Positions 45,732-53,837 are shown, counted from the first letter of the stretch. The stretch: DNA of 64,000 nt from Actinomyces gerencseriae DSM 6844 (GCF_000429265.1 NZ_KE386871.1:425977-489976), one strand, 5' to 3'. The notes: generated by a model not told the origin, from the sequence alone. A program made the numbers and translations.

Positions 45732-46346
45732 ATGACTGAGAGCATGTGGGGCGGCATCGGCTGTCTGGTGCTGGGCGGGCTGACGCTGGTGAACTGGTGG
45801 TTCGAGATGTTCTCGGACTGCGACTACGCCGACCTGTGCCGCTCCATAACGAAGGACTCTTTCGACCTGGGCCGAAACACCATCGCACTCATCGAACCCG
45901 CCGGAGGCATGATGTTCACATTCGGTGGGGGAATGCTGTTGATGAACCCAGAAGGTCTTACGGAAGAGCCCTGGCAACTATTTCTTCTTTTTGGCACGGT
46001 TTCATCGATGGCACTGTTTTTGCTGGGCCTGATCCCGTTCCGGCTGCCGAGGTGGATGTATCCCGACTGGCAGGCCGACAAGCGCTGGTGGCGCGCCGAA
46101 CGAGCCAGACTGGAACGCAAGGCGGAACAGGCCAGACAAGCCGAACGAGCCCAACAGCCCCAGCAGACCAGCACGCCCGACGCGGCACGACAGGCAGAAC
46201 AACCCGAGTGGCCCGGGACGGCAGGCCTCCCCCGCCCGACCGAACAGCCCCAACCGCCCACGAACCGCCTCGCCCCCACCCCCGACCTCCCGGACGACGA
46301 CCCACCACCCCAGACCCACCGAACCGGACGACACCGACGCGAATGA
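45732..46346 (+). CDS. Three-helix membrane protein, candidate immunity protein
   Basis: 204 residues. Membrane helices lie at about 7-24, 52-71 and 81-103. The remainder is a cytoplasmic coiled-coil-like Ala/Glu/Arg/Gln stretch (118-145) and a Pro/Gln-rich tail. It starts 15 bases after the toxin-like gene, so both are co-transcribed. Glycine-zipper toxins of type VII systems are neutralised by small integral membrane proteins encoded directly downstream, and this gene has the right place and topology. No sequence family is recognised. Confidence 0.6.
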   Translation: MTESMWGGIGCLVLGGLTLVNWWFEMFSDCDYADLCRSITKDSFDLGRNTIALIEPAGGMMFTFGGGMLLMNPEGLTEEPWQLFLLFGTVSSMALFLLGLIPFRLPRWMYPDWQADKRWWRAERARLERKAEQARQAERAQQPQQTSTPDAARQAEQPEWPGTAGLPRPTEQPQPPTNRLAPTPDLPDDDPPPQTHRTGRHRRE

Positions 46347-46401
46347 CGAACTGACGAGAAAAGCGACTCGTACGATCCGTCGCCAACGACCTCGCGCGCC
46401 C

Positions 46402-46485
46402 ACCCCTGATCTAGTCTCGAGTTTCCATCGTCAGGGTGCCGAAGATGGGGCGGAGGTGCCGCTTCGCCTGGAATAATGCGGGTTG
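46402..46485. repeat. 84-bp direct repeat, left copy
   Basis: It matches 48259-48342 with 7 mismatches. The bases just upstream (codons RAHP and stop) mirror the last codons of the NYN gene at the right copy (RAYP and stop), so this copy carries the tail end of a lost NYN-type gene. Confidence 0.85.
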
Positions 46486-46761
46486 CTGAGATCCGAGAAC
46501 TCCAGGGGAAAAACACCTTCATGGCGGGAGACTACCGGGGCGCGCCCGGCTGCGGGCGTGGAGTCCGGCCACGCGCCTGCGGCGGGGCTGGCCGGGACCA
46601 GACTGCTGACCAAAGCCATCCGAGCCACCGGCCTGGACGACGAGGTCTCGCGGGCCCTGTCGCCGTGGCGGCGGCCATGGGCGATTCACGATCCGGGCAT
46701 GATCATGGCGGACCTGGCGGTGTGCGCGGCCCCGGCCAGCGACTTTCTCGCCCGGTCCTAG
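46483..46761 (+). pseudogene. Remnant of an IS1380-type transposase, N-terminal part
   Basis: The stretch GTRLLTKAIRATGLDDEVSR, then LSPWRRPWAIHDPGMIMADLA, is the N-terminal region of IS1380-family transposases (helix pair followed by W..P.A.HDP...LDLA). The frame stops at 46761 after about 60 matching residues, and the catalytic centre is missing. A further piece lies at 46,806-46,928. The family assignment is from memory of the conserved N-terminus. Confidence 0.55.
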
Positions 46762-46805
46762 ATGCTCGCCCTGACCGGCACCCCACCCCGCGCCGGGAGC
46801 CCAGG

Positions 46806-46928
46806 ATGATCCGCCCGCGGCTGACGAGCATTCCCGCCACCATCGCCCGCCACACCCACTATACCGCGCAGTGCCGGTGGCGCCGCATCATGTGGTGCAA
46901 GAACTATATCGACCCGCCCTCCCTCTAG
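46806..46928 (+). pseudogene. Possible C-terminal scrap of the same transposase
   Basis: A 40-codon frame reads RPRLTSIPATIARHTHY, similar to the end of IS1380-type transposases (R-L-x-x-P-A-R-I-x-R-H-x-R). If right, the element suffered a large internal deletion. TAGAAT just after it (46,926-46,931) could be the -10 box of the next gene. Confidence 0.3.
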
Positions 46929-46985
46929 AATAGAGGTTGCTCGCAGCACGGGGCTGCGGGCGCTCAGATTCGAAAGAGACCACTG

Positions 46986-47174
46986 ATGGCAGAGAGTACG
47001 ATGGAAAACAAGTTGGAGCCGTGTGGGACCTGCGGAGCGCCGGTGCGTGAAATTCGGGTTCGCTCGTCGGTTCAGGTGATTGCGGGGCCGACGGTCTACG
47101 TAGCGAATAGGGTGTGCACGAATCCCGAGTGCGGCTCGAAGAAGCTGGTGCGTGCGATCACCGACGTGGTGTGA
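46986..47174 (+). CDS. Small zinc-ribbon protein
   Basis: 62 residues. Two cysteine pairs, CGTC (13-16) and CTNPEC (44-49), form a zinc-ribbon-like knuckle. The centre is a beta-type stretch (VIAGPTVYVANRV). The function is unknown. ATG at 46986 is preceded by GAAAGAGACCACTG, a weak ribosome site, and by a possible TAGAAT -10 box 55 bp upstream. Its base composition is lower in GC than the flanking operons, in keeping with the island around it. Confidence 0.55.
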   Translation: MAESTMENKLEPCGTCGAPVREIRVRSSVQVIAGPTVYVANRVCTNPECGSKKLVRAITDVV

Positions 47175-47260
47175 GCGGCCGATGGAACGGCAGATCCCGG
47201 CCATGAGGCGGTCGAGGCTCTCCCCTCCCCGCCAACCGGACGCACTTGGGAAATGAACTT

Positions 47261-47302
47261 GAGGGGTGGGGCGTCAGGGGCACCCCTGATGCCCCACCCC
47301 TC
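47261..47302 (+). terminator. Hairpin after the zinc-ribbon gene
   Basis: Arms 47261-47280 and 47283-47302 (20 bases, one mismatch, two-base loop) lie 87 bp after the stop codon. There is no T-run. Confidence 0.5.
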
Positions 47303-47578
47303 ATGCCTTCATACCACCATTCATACGCCCAACTTCCTCCTCCTTCTGCGCCTCAGCGGGGACATGAGCGCATCGACCAACAGCCGCTCGCCGTCGACCC
47401 CGACCAGCAAAGAGCCGCACTCAACCTGCTACGAGCCCACCCCACCCCGGGCAATCCATCACCCAGCAGCCCTCAGCACGCCGAGCAGGGAAGCCGGTAG
47501 CCGCAAGACACTCCCACTAGTGGTGCACGTCACTCTTGCCTGTGGTGATCATGCCTGCCTACTCTTTACATCATAACT

Positions 47579-47616
47579 CCCCGCCGTCCTTCGGGACTGG
47601 CGGGGTCTAACTTTTT
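47579..47616 (+). terminator. Rho-independent terminator with TTCG tetraloop
   Basis: CCCCGCCGTCC-TTCG-GGACTGGCGGGG (stem 47579-47605, one bulged T) is followed by TCTAACTTTTT. It is the only classical stem plus T-run in the window, and no intact gene ends just before it, which suggests a lost or imported upstream gene. Confidence 0.75.
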
Positions 47617-47640
47617 CTGGGAGGCTTCCACGACCTGACG

Positions 47641-48266
47641 ATGGCAGTCGTCGTCGACTACCAGAATGTCACCTCACAGGAGCATCCCCGTTCCTCCCCG
47701 GACGCCCGCCCGAAGAGGGCCTCATCGACCCATTCCGCTTCGCCTGCCAGCTCACGCAGGCGCGCAACGCCAAGATCAGCGAGGACATTTACCACACGTC
47801 AGTCAAACATGTCGAGGTCTTTCGAGGCCTACCGATCCAGGAAGACGACTCTAACGCCTACCGGCGCAACCTCGCTCAGAAGGCCGAGTGGGGGCGCGGA
47901 CACCATGATGTGGTCAGGGTAACCCTGCGCCCCCTGAAGTACTCCTGGGAGTACCGGGACGGTGTCAAGGTTCCCGTACGCGCCTCCCGCAGAGAGAAGG
48001 GCGTCGACGTCCTCTGCGCCCTCGCCCTGGTCGACCTGGCCCGCTCAGGCCTCTGTGACGTCGTCGTCCTCGCCTCTCGGGACACCGACCTGGCCCCCGC
48101 CCTCGACAACGCCGCCCGTACCACCACGAAGATTGAAGCCGCCAAGTGGTACGACCCAACCGATCGACGGACGCGAGGCAACATCCGCACCCGGAAACGT
48201 CTATGGACCACGTCGATGACCAGGGCCCACTTCACCGCCAGCCTCGACCCCCGCGCCTACCCCTGA
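47641..48266 (+). pseudogene. NYN-domain (PIN-like RNase) protein gene with one frameshift
   Basis: The first ten codons read MAVVVDYQNV, the acidic DxxN start of NYN domains. At about 47670 one base is missing. In the shifted frame the protein continues HLTG..FLPGRPPEEGLIDPF to the end, with the second acidic block in EKGVDVLCALALVDLA and VVVLASRDTDLAPAL. Restoring one base (GTC-CAC) would give about 208 residues. NYN proteins are putative RNases related to PIN domains. It may be a true pseudogene, or an assembly error in the CC pair. It lies in the island with the toxin genes. Confidence 0.7.
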
Positions 48267-48342
48267 TCCAGTCTCGAGTTTCCATCGTTGAGGTGCCGAA
48301 GATGAGGCGGAGGTTTCGCTTCGCCTGGAATAATGCGGGTTG
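48259..48342. repeat. 84-bp direct repeat, right copy
   Basis: This copy begins inside the last codons of the NYN gene and runs past its stop; 77 of 84 bases equal the copy at 46402-46485. The distance between the copies is 1,857 bp. Confidence 0.85.
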
Positions 48343-48352
48343 GCGTCCAGAT

Positions 48353-48410
48353 GGGCGTTCCGGGGCGAGTCCGACAACGGCGTCGTCATCGGACTCGCCC
48401 CGGAATGCCC
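48353..48410. terminator. 22-bp-arm hairpin between NYN and MFS genes
   Basis: Arms 48353-48374 and 48389-48410 pair with one mismatch around a 14-base loop, between convergent genes. Its position suits a bidirectional terminator. Confidence 0.6.
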
Positions 48411-48436
48411 GACTCGTCGGGAGCGGGCGCCGCCGA

Positions 48437-48512
48437 ACCGATCTCGGTGCGGAACTGAACCGATCTCGGCACGGAGTTCGACCGATCTCGGTGCGGAACT
48501 GAACCGATCTCG
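48437..48512. repeat. 22-bp iterons, four copies
   Basis: ACCGATCTCG starts at 48437, 48459, 48481 and 48503 in 22-bp steps, ending eight bases before the stop codon of the MFS gene on the other strand. Confidence 0.8.
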
Positions 48513-48519
48513 GGGTTGC

Positions 48520-49917
48520 TCAGATGTCCTCCAGGGAGGTCCCCTTCGTCTCGCGGGCGAAGAGGTAGATGATGCCCCCGAGGAAGAGCAGCACCGCGAA
48601 GACGATGAAGGGCAGGAAGACCACCTCGGCGGTCAGCGCGCTGCCCCCGATGAGGGCCCCCACGAAGTAGGGCCCGACGACCTTGGCAATGGCGCCGATG
48701 CCGTACCCCAGTCCCAGGCCCGTGGAGCGGGCCTCGGTCGGGAACTGCTCGCCGCCGAAGGCGTTGAGGATGCCGAAGGCGCCGTCGCCGAACATCATGA
48801 CGATGAAGATGCCCGCGAAGAACACGTAACCGGCGCTGCCGATCTCGTCCCCGTGGACCATGCGGGTCGAGAAGGCCGCTATGAGAGCCCCCACGGCGCC
48901 GATCATGCCGCAGCCGAACATCGTCCAGCGCCGTCCGATCCGGTCGGAGATCCAGGCCGAGCCCAGGCGCCCCAGCAGATCTCCCAGCGAGACGAGCATG
49001 AACAGCGTCGCCACCGTGCTGACCTCGAACTTGAAGGACTGCCCCAGCAGCGTCTGCCCCCAGGACTGGACGGTGAAGGAGCCCAGGATGAAGGAGAAGG
49101 AGCCCAGCGCCACGACGAGCAGCTGGCGGGGGTACCTGGTGAAGACGACCGCGTAGGAGGCCGAGGCCTCCTTCGGCGGCTCCGGGAGGTCCGCCACCTG
49201 CTCCACGGGAATCTCCATGGCCCAGGCGTAGGCCGCCTTGGCCTCCTCATCGCGCCCCTTGGAGCGCAGGAAGCGCGGGGACTCGGGGATGATGCGCGCC
49301 CAGGCCAGCAGGATGATGGGGATGCAGCCGACGGCGATGAGGCCGCGCCAGCCCAGGGCGGCGCCCAAGTACTTGGTGACCAGGCCGCCGAGGAAGATGC
49401 CCGCCGGGATGAAGACGCTCGTCAGGCCCGACAGGAGGCCGCGCTGCTTGGCGGGCACGAACTCCTGGACGAAGGGCACGGAGGTGATGTTGAGGCCCCC
49501 GACGCCGAACCCGACGCCGGTGCGCAGGATGGCCAGCAGGACCCAGCCGTTGACCGGGGTGAAGGCGGAGGCGGCGGTGAAGACGACGAGGACGACGATG
49601 CACCAGATGAAGGCGTGCTTGCGCCCCCACACGTCGGCCAGCCGGCCCCAGGTGATGGATCCGAGGACTGTGCCCAGGCCCGCGCCCGCGAGGATGACGC
49701 CGGAGTGGAAGCCGGTGAGGTTCCAGCCCGGGGCCTCGATCAGCAGGTTGACGATGAAGCCGATGAGGAACAGGTCGAAGAACTCCGACACGTTGCCCAC
49801 GATGGCCATCCCGATGAGGGACTTCTGGTGCCCGGTGAGGCGATGGTTGTCGATCTGCTCGGGAGCGGTGCGCCCAATCGGCGCCGCGCCGCTCTCCGCA
49901 CGTGTCTGCATGCTCAT
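48520..49917 (-). CDS. MFS sugar/metabolite transporter
   Basis: 465 residues, twelve helices. The sugar-porter signatures are present: GRLADVWGRKHAF between helices 2 and 3, PESPRFL at the end of the first half and SDRIGRRWTM in the second half, with ETKGTSLEDI at the C-terminus. ATG at 49917 is chosen; the ribosome site is weak and 49911 is possible. It is the last gene of an operon with a PfkB kinase, UlaE-like epimerase, UlaD-like decarboxylase and phosphotriesterase-like lactonase, so it should import their substrate unphosphorylated. Confidence 0.88.
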   Translation of the reverse strand: MSMQTRAESGAAPIGRTAPEQIDNHRLTGHQKSLIGMAIVGNVSEFFDLFLIGFIVNLLIEAPGWNLTGFHSGVILAGAGLGTVLGSITWGRLADVWGRKHAFIWCIVVLVVFTAASAFTPVNGWVLLAILRTGVGFGVGGLNITSVPFVQEFVPAKQRGLLSGLTSVFIPAGIFLGGLVTKYLGAALGWRGLIAVGCIPIILLAWARIIPESPRFLRSKGRDEEAKAAYAWAMEIPVEQVADLPEPPKEASASYAVVFTRYPRQLLVVALGSFSFILGSFTVQSWGQTLLGQSFKFEVSTVATLFMLVSLGDLLGRLGSAWISDRIGRRWTMFGCGMIGAVGALIAAFSTRMVHGDEIGSAGYVFFAGIFIVMMFGDGAFGILNAFGGEQFPTEARSTGLGLGYGIGAIAKVVGPYFVGALIGGSALTAEVVFLPFIVFAVLLFLGGIIYLFARETKGTSLEDI

Positions 49918-49953
49918 GGTGTGAACCAATCTCGTTGTAGGGGCGGCGCCGTC

Positions 49954-50901
49954 TCAGCGCACGATATCCGAGCCGTGGAGAGCCAGGAGCTCGCCGGGGC
50001 GCACGTGCGTGAGGTCGCCGTGGTGGGTGAGGGCGAGCTGGGCCACCTTGGTGCCCATCTCGATGCCGCGCTCGACGTCGCCGTCGAGCCAGCCGTGGAT
50101 CGTGCCCGCCACGAAGGAGTCGCCGGCACCGGGCCGGTCGATGACCGGGACGGACTTGATCTCGAAGACGCGCTCCGTGCGCGCCGTGGACAGGTAGGTG
50201 CCCGCGCGCCCGTCGGTGGACACGACTGTCGGCACCCCCATCTCCTCGCGCAGGGCGTGGCACACGTCCGCGCCCTCGCCCTCGATGCCGAAGACGATGC
50301 CGGCGTCCGAGCGCGAGCAGAACAGGATCGCCGCCCTCCGGGCGATGGGCCCGAGCACGTCGCGCGCCTGCTCACCGCTCCACAGCAGGGAGCGGAAGTT
50401 GACGTCGAGGGCGACGTCGACGCCCCTGTCGTGGGCGGCGTCGGCGGCGTAGCGCACCACCGCGGCGGTCTGCGGGGTGAGCGCCGCCGTGATGCCGGTG
50501 AGGAACACGACCCGGGTGTCGAGCAGGGCGTCCCAGTCGAAGTCGTCGGGCGTGATGGACCGGAAGGGGGTGTACTGGCGGTCGTACGTGACCTTGCCGG
50601 GCAGTGGGAACTCGCCCGGCTCCAGGAAGTAGAGGGCCACGCGGCCCTCGTCCGCGAGCACGACGTGGCTCATGTCCACGCCGACGGCGGAGTACTCCAG
50701 CGCGATGCGGTCGGCCAGCTCGCCCCTGGGGAGCTTGGTCGCCCAGGCGGTGGAACGGCCGAGCTCGGACAGGAGGCCCGAGACATTCGCCTCGGAGCCC
50801 GCAGCGGTCATGCGCAGGGAGCGGGCGGTGGCCAGCCGATCACCGCGCTCGCACGTCAGTCGGATCTGTCCCTCGCCGATGGTTGTCAGGTCGTACGTCA
50901 T
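49954..50901 (-). CDS. PfkB-family sugar kinase (2-keto-3-deoxygluconate kinase-like)
   Basis: 315 residues of the ribokinase/PfkB fold. It starts with a GEGQIRLT strand, has the AAGSEANVSGLLSELG sugar-binding segment, and the anion-hole/catalytic motif RPGAGDSFVAG with the catalytic Asp. It resembles KdgK-type kinases. ATG at 50901 follows GAGAAGGAATCGAAC. In this operon it would provide the phosphorylation that a PTS performs in the classical ascorbate route. The substrate is unknown; a keto-hexonate or its lactone fits the neighbours. Confidence 0.85.
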   Translation of the reverse strand: MTYDLTTIGEGQIRLTCERGDRLATARSLRMTAAGSEANVSGLLSELGRSTAWATKLPRGELADRIALEYSAVGVDMSHVVLADEGRVALYFLEPGEFPLPGKVTYDRQYTPFRSITPDDFDWDALLDTRVVFLTGITAALTPQTAAVVRYAADAAHDRGVDVALDVNFRSLLWSGEQARDVLGPIARRAAILFCSRSDAGIVFGIEGEGADVCHALREEMGVPTVVSTDGRAGTYLSTARTERVFEIKSVPVIDRPGAGDSFVAGTIHGWLDGDVERGIEMGTKVAQLALTHHGDLTHVRPGELLALHGSDIVR

Positions 50902-51015
50902 TGTTCGATTCCTTCTCCGACGGCCGTCGCCGGTCCGTCCGCGGCGGGCCCGGGGACCGCGCCGCGATGTTGTGGTGGGGTTTGTGCTGGAGCTGTTGCC
51001 GGGGCCGTGCACGGC

Positions 51016-51933
51016 TCAGGGCGCCAGGACCGGAATCCCGGCGGAAGCCGCCCTGTCCTCGATGAACTCGCGGGCGTCGATGCATCTGGCGACCGAGTCG
51101 GGAGCGTCGTCGTTCCACATCTCGATCATGAGGCGACCCGCCCAGTGCTGGGCTCTCAGCAGCTCGAAGGAGCGACTCCAGTCGACGGTGCCCGCGCCCA
51201 TCTCGACGCGTCGGGGCTCGCCGGGGCGGACGTCCTTGGCGTGCATGGCGACCATGTGCCCCTCCCCGGCCGTCAGCTCGACGGCCGGGTCGAGCTGCTG
51301 CTCGGCGATGTTGCCGAGGTCGGGGTAGACCTGGAGGTACGGGGAGCCGACGGCGTCGACGAACTCCATGGCCTTGCGGATCGAGGTGACGTCGGTGCCG
51401 TCGACGTTCTCGATGCCCATGACCACGCCCAGGCGGGCGGCCATGGGGACCGCGTCGGCGAGAAGCTCGCCGTACCAGCGCTCCGCATCGGGGCCCGGGT
51501 CCTCGTAGTAGCAGTAGTACCCGGCGATCTGGATGACCGGGACGCCGAGGTCGTGGCACACCTGAAGTCCGCGGGCCATGACCTCGCGCGCCCGACGGCG
51601 CACGGCGGGATCGGCCGACCCCGGCCCGATCCTGCGGTGAATGGACAGGCAGATCCCGCCGATGTCGGTGCCGACCGCGTCGGCGGCATCGCGCACCCGG
51701 CGGCAGGCGGCGGCGTCCCACTCCAGGCGGGCCTCCCGCTCGGGGGACTCGTCGATGGACAGGTCGAGGAAGGAGAAGCCCGCCGTCGGCACCTGGGCGA
51801 GGAGGGCCCGCCAGTCGTCGGCCGTCCTGAGGGAGCTCGAGACGAGAGCCTTCTCGTAGATGCCCAGGGCGAGGCCGTCGACCAGGTCGCCGTGGGCGGG
51901 CGGCTCGGCCCTCGCGGTGGGGGCGGCGCTCAT
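51016..51933 (-). CDS. ulaE: L-ribulose/L-xylulose-5-phosphate 3-epimerase, UlaE/SgbU type
   Basis: 305 residues, TIM barrel. LGIYEKAL opens the barrel as in UlaE, and the four metal ligands appear at the expected places: Glu in MGIENVDG, Asp in VYPDLGN, His in MHAKDV and Glu in LIEMWND. It converts L-xylulose 5-phosphate to L-ribulose 5-phosphate. ATG at 51933 overlaps the end of the decarboxylase gene by 4 bp. The following AraD-type step could be done by the protein at 36,039-36,800. Confidence 0.9.
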   Translation of the reverse strand: MSAAPTARAEPPAHGDLVDGLALGIYEKALVSSSLRTADDWRALLAQVPTAGFSFLDLSIDESPEREARLEWDAAACRRVRDAADAVGTDIGGICLSIHRRIGPGSADPAVRRRAREVMARGLQVCHDLGVPVIQIAGYYCYYEDPGPDAERWYGELLADAVPMAARLGVVMGIENVDGTDVTSIRKAMEFVDAVGSPYLQVYPDLGNIAEQQLDPAVELTAGEGHMVAMHAKDVRPGEPRRVEMGAGTVDWSRSFELLRAQHWAGRLMIEMWNDDAPDSVARCIDAREFIEDRAASAGIPVLAP

Positions 51934-52583
51934 GACCAGACCTCGTGCAGGGTCTCGCGCAGTCGCGCGGCCGCCGCCGCCGGGTCGTCGGCTCCCACGA
52001 TGGCGCGTCCCGCGATGACGATGCCGACGCCGCGCCCGGCGAAGGCCGGGAGGTCCTCGGCACTGACCCCGCCGGTGATGGTGACGGTGAGCCCCATGGC
52101 CGCGAGCTCATCGACGCGGTCCATGTCCTCGTCCTTCCAGGACAGGTCGCCGGCGGCCTCGCGGTCACGGGACCGCTTGACGATGACGTGGCGCACGCCG
52201 GCCTCGCGCCAGGCGCGGGCCCGGTCGGCGTCGTACCACTCGTCGGCCAGCTCGACCTGGACCTCGCCGTCGAACTCGGCGGCGACGTCGCAGACCTGCT
52301 CGATGGTGGTCAGGGAGGCCCCGGCGACGCAGGAGACGAGGTCGGCGCCGGCCTCGAAGGCGAGCCGGGCGATCTTGGAGCCGGCCTCGGCGATGCGCAC
52401 GTCGGCGAGGATCCGCTTGTCCGGGAAGAGGGCCCGGATGGCGCGCACGGCGTGGTAGCCCTCGCACAGCACGAGGATGGTGCCGCACTCGATGATGTCG
52501 ACGTGCGGGGCGGCCTTCTGGAGGGGGCCGAGCGCACCGGGCAGGTCGACGGTGTCCAGGGCGATCTGGAGGTCGGGTGTCAT
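51930..52583 (-). CDS. ulaD: UlaD-like 3-keto-L-gulonate-6-phosphate decarboxylase with altered active site
   Basis: 217 residues, a close relative of UlaD/SgbH in the orotidine-decarboxylase superfamily. Aligned from memory with E. coli UlaD, the metal and backbone residues remain (VDIIECGT, VQVELAD, TITGG, KRSRD with Arg139). However, the DxKxxD motif is DVRIAE (Lys64 to Arg, Asp67 to Glu), and His136 of HRSRD is Lys. These are residues used for decarboxylation and proton transfer. The protein may therefore act on another substrate. Operon: between the lactonase and epimerase genes. Confidence 0.82.
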   Translation of the reverse strand: MTPDLQIALDTVDLPGALGPLQKAAPHVDIIECGTILVLCEGYHAVRAIRALFPDKRILADVRIAEAGSKIARLAFEAGADLVSCVAGASLTTIEQVCDVAAEFDGEVQVELADEWYDADRARAWREAGVRHVIVKRSRDREAAGDLSWKDEDMDRVDELAAMGLTVTITGGVSAEDLPAFAGRGVGIVIAGRAIVGADDPAAAAARLRETLHEVWS

Positions 52584-52599
52584 CTCGATGCGCCCCCGT

Positions 52600-53592
52600 T
52601 CAGCCGGCCAGGGGCTCGAAGGCGAAGAAGGCGGCGGCGTTGTTCACCAGGAGGTCCTGGACGTAGTCCGGGTCGAATCCCTCGTCGTCGATCAGGCGCG
52701 GGCAGAAGACGGCCGGGTCGTAGTCGATGCCGGAGACCGAGCCGTAGACCTTCTGGTAGGAGGCCTTGCCCGAGTCCGTGCCCAGGAGGATCTGCCTGCC
52801 GTAGCCCTTCTCGCCCAGGACCTTGAGGAGGTTGACGCGCGCGTTGTCGGGCACGTACTTGGTGCGGTTGGTGCCGTCGAGCTCGACGTAGGCGCCGAGC
52901 CCGACGATCTGCTCCTGGATCCACGGGTCCCAGTTGCGCTGGATGTGGCCGATGGCGATCTTCTCCGGCGCCACGCCCCGCTCGATGAGGAAACGGGCCT
53001 GCTCGGGGCCGCAGGTGCCGGCGGTGACGTGGGTGTTGATCGGGGCACCGGTCTCCTTCGACGCGATGGCGACCGCCTCGCCGGTCTTGACCTCCCAGTC
53101 GGTGATCCGGCCGTAGGCGGTGGCCCACTTGATGCAGCCGGCCCTGATGTCGGTGCGCTTGACCAGGGGGCCCATGTAGTCGTTGGCGTCGACGCCCTCG
53201 ACGATGTCGGCGATGAGCAGGTCGGCGATCTCGGCGACGGTGTACTGGTTGACCCAGGACTGGCGCCACTCCAGGTAGACCTTCTGCTGGTGGAAGCCCG
53301 TGGTCTGGACGACCTGGAGGTCGGGGACGCGGTCGACGACCCTGCGGAGCTTGAGGACGCCGCGCCCCGAGGAGGCGGGGCACATATCGACGATAGTTGC
53401 CCTCGGTGCGAAGCGCTTGGAGGCCTCGACGAAGTAGGTGGCCTCCTGAACGGCCTTGTCCTCGTCGATGAGGAGGTGGTCGGGGTCGATGTAGACCTCG
53501 CCCGCGCCGACGCGGATGAGGTGGTCGTGGGCGTTGACGACGCCCAGTGTCGAGGGGTCGACGTCGCCGTGGATGGTGCGGACGATGCCCAT
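52600..53592 (-). CDS. Phosphotriesterase-family protein, candidate sugar(-phosphate) lactonase
   Basis: 330 residues of the amidohydrolase superfamily. The HxH metal motif is in VVNAHDHLI, a lysine that may be carboxylated lies in AGCIKWATA, further histidines in PINTHVTAGTCG and IAIGHIQRNWD, and the final Asp in LLGTDSGK. Members of this COG1735 group with known function hydrolyse sugar lactones or phosphorylated lactones. ATG at 53592 follows GAAGGAGAGCACC. As first gene of the operon it could take the part of the UlaG lactonase in the ascorbate route. Confidence 0.8.
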   Translation of the reverse strand: MGIVRTIHGDVDPSTLGVVNAHDHLIRVGAGEVYIDPDHLLIDEDKAVQEATYFVEASKRFAPRATIVDMCPASSGRGVLKLRRVVDRVPDLQVVQTTGFHQQKVYLEWRQSWVNQYTVAEIADLLIADIVEGVDANDYMGPLVKRTDIRAGCIKWATAYGRITDWEVKTGEAVAIASKETGAPINTHVTAGTCGPEQARFLIERGVAPEKIAIGHIQRNWDPWIQEQIVGLGAYVELDGTNRTKYVPDNARVNLLKVLGEKGYGRQILLGTDSGKASYQKVYGSVSGIDYDPAVFCPRLIDDEGFDPDYVQDLLVNNAAAFFAFEPLAG

Positions 53593-53825
53593 GGTGCTCT
53601 CCTTCGAACAACTGATCGGTGAACGGTGCGGGCACGACGGCCGAGCTCCGAGGACCAGGTCCCGAACCAGGTCCCGAGACCGCTGCCCGACGAGACCAAC
53701 GTATGGACCCGTCGTCGAGACCTGGAGCCTCTCTGCGCACATCTGTGCACGTGTGATCTCGGCGCGATCAAGGAAGAACCAGAATGACGAGTCTAGAACT
53801 GGAGCGGAGACCATCACGATCCCCC

Positions 53826-53837
53826 TACAATGAACGC
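53826..53837 (+). promoter_or_regulatory. Leaderless -10 box of the SorC-type gene
   Basis: TACAAT (53826-53831) is followed by six bases and then ATG at 53838. The spacing equals that at the ROK gene (20,250) and the SorC gene at 43,875. The divergent lactonase operon starts 245 bp to the left. Confidence 0.5.

Larger units (their letters stand above)
47175..47640. other. Gene-poor stretch between zinc-ribbon gene and NYN pseudogene
   Basis: It holds the hairpin at 47,261-47,302 and a canonical terminator at 47,579-47,616. Two overlapping open frames (47,246-47,500 and 47,253-47,576) have no recognisable content, and both are rich in Pro/Ser, so I do not call them genes. Confidence 0.5.

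Noticed and set aside
47246-47576. Two overlapping short frames after the zinc-ribbon gene
   Set aside because: They lie over a hairpin, are Pro/Ser-rich, lack ribosome sites and show no recognisable content.
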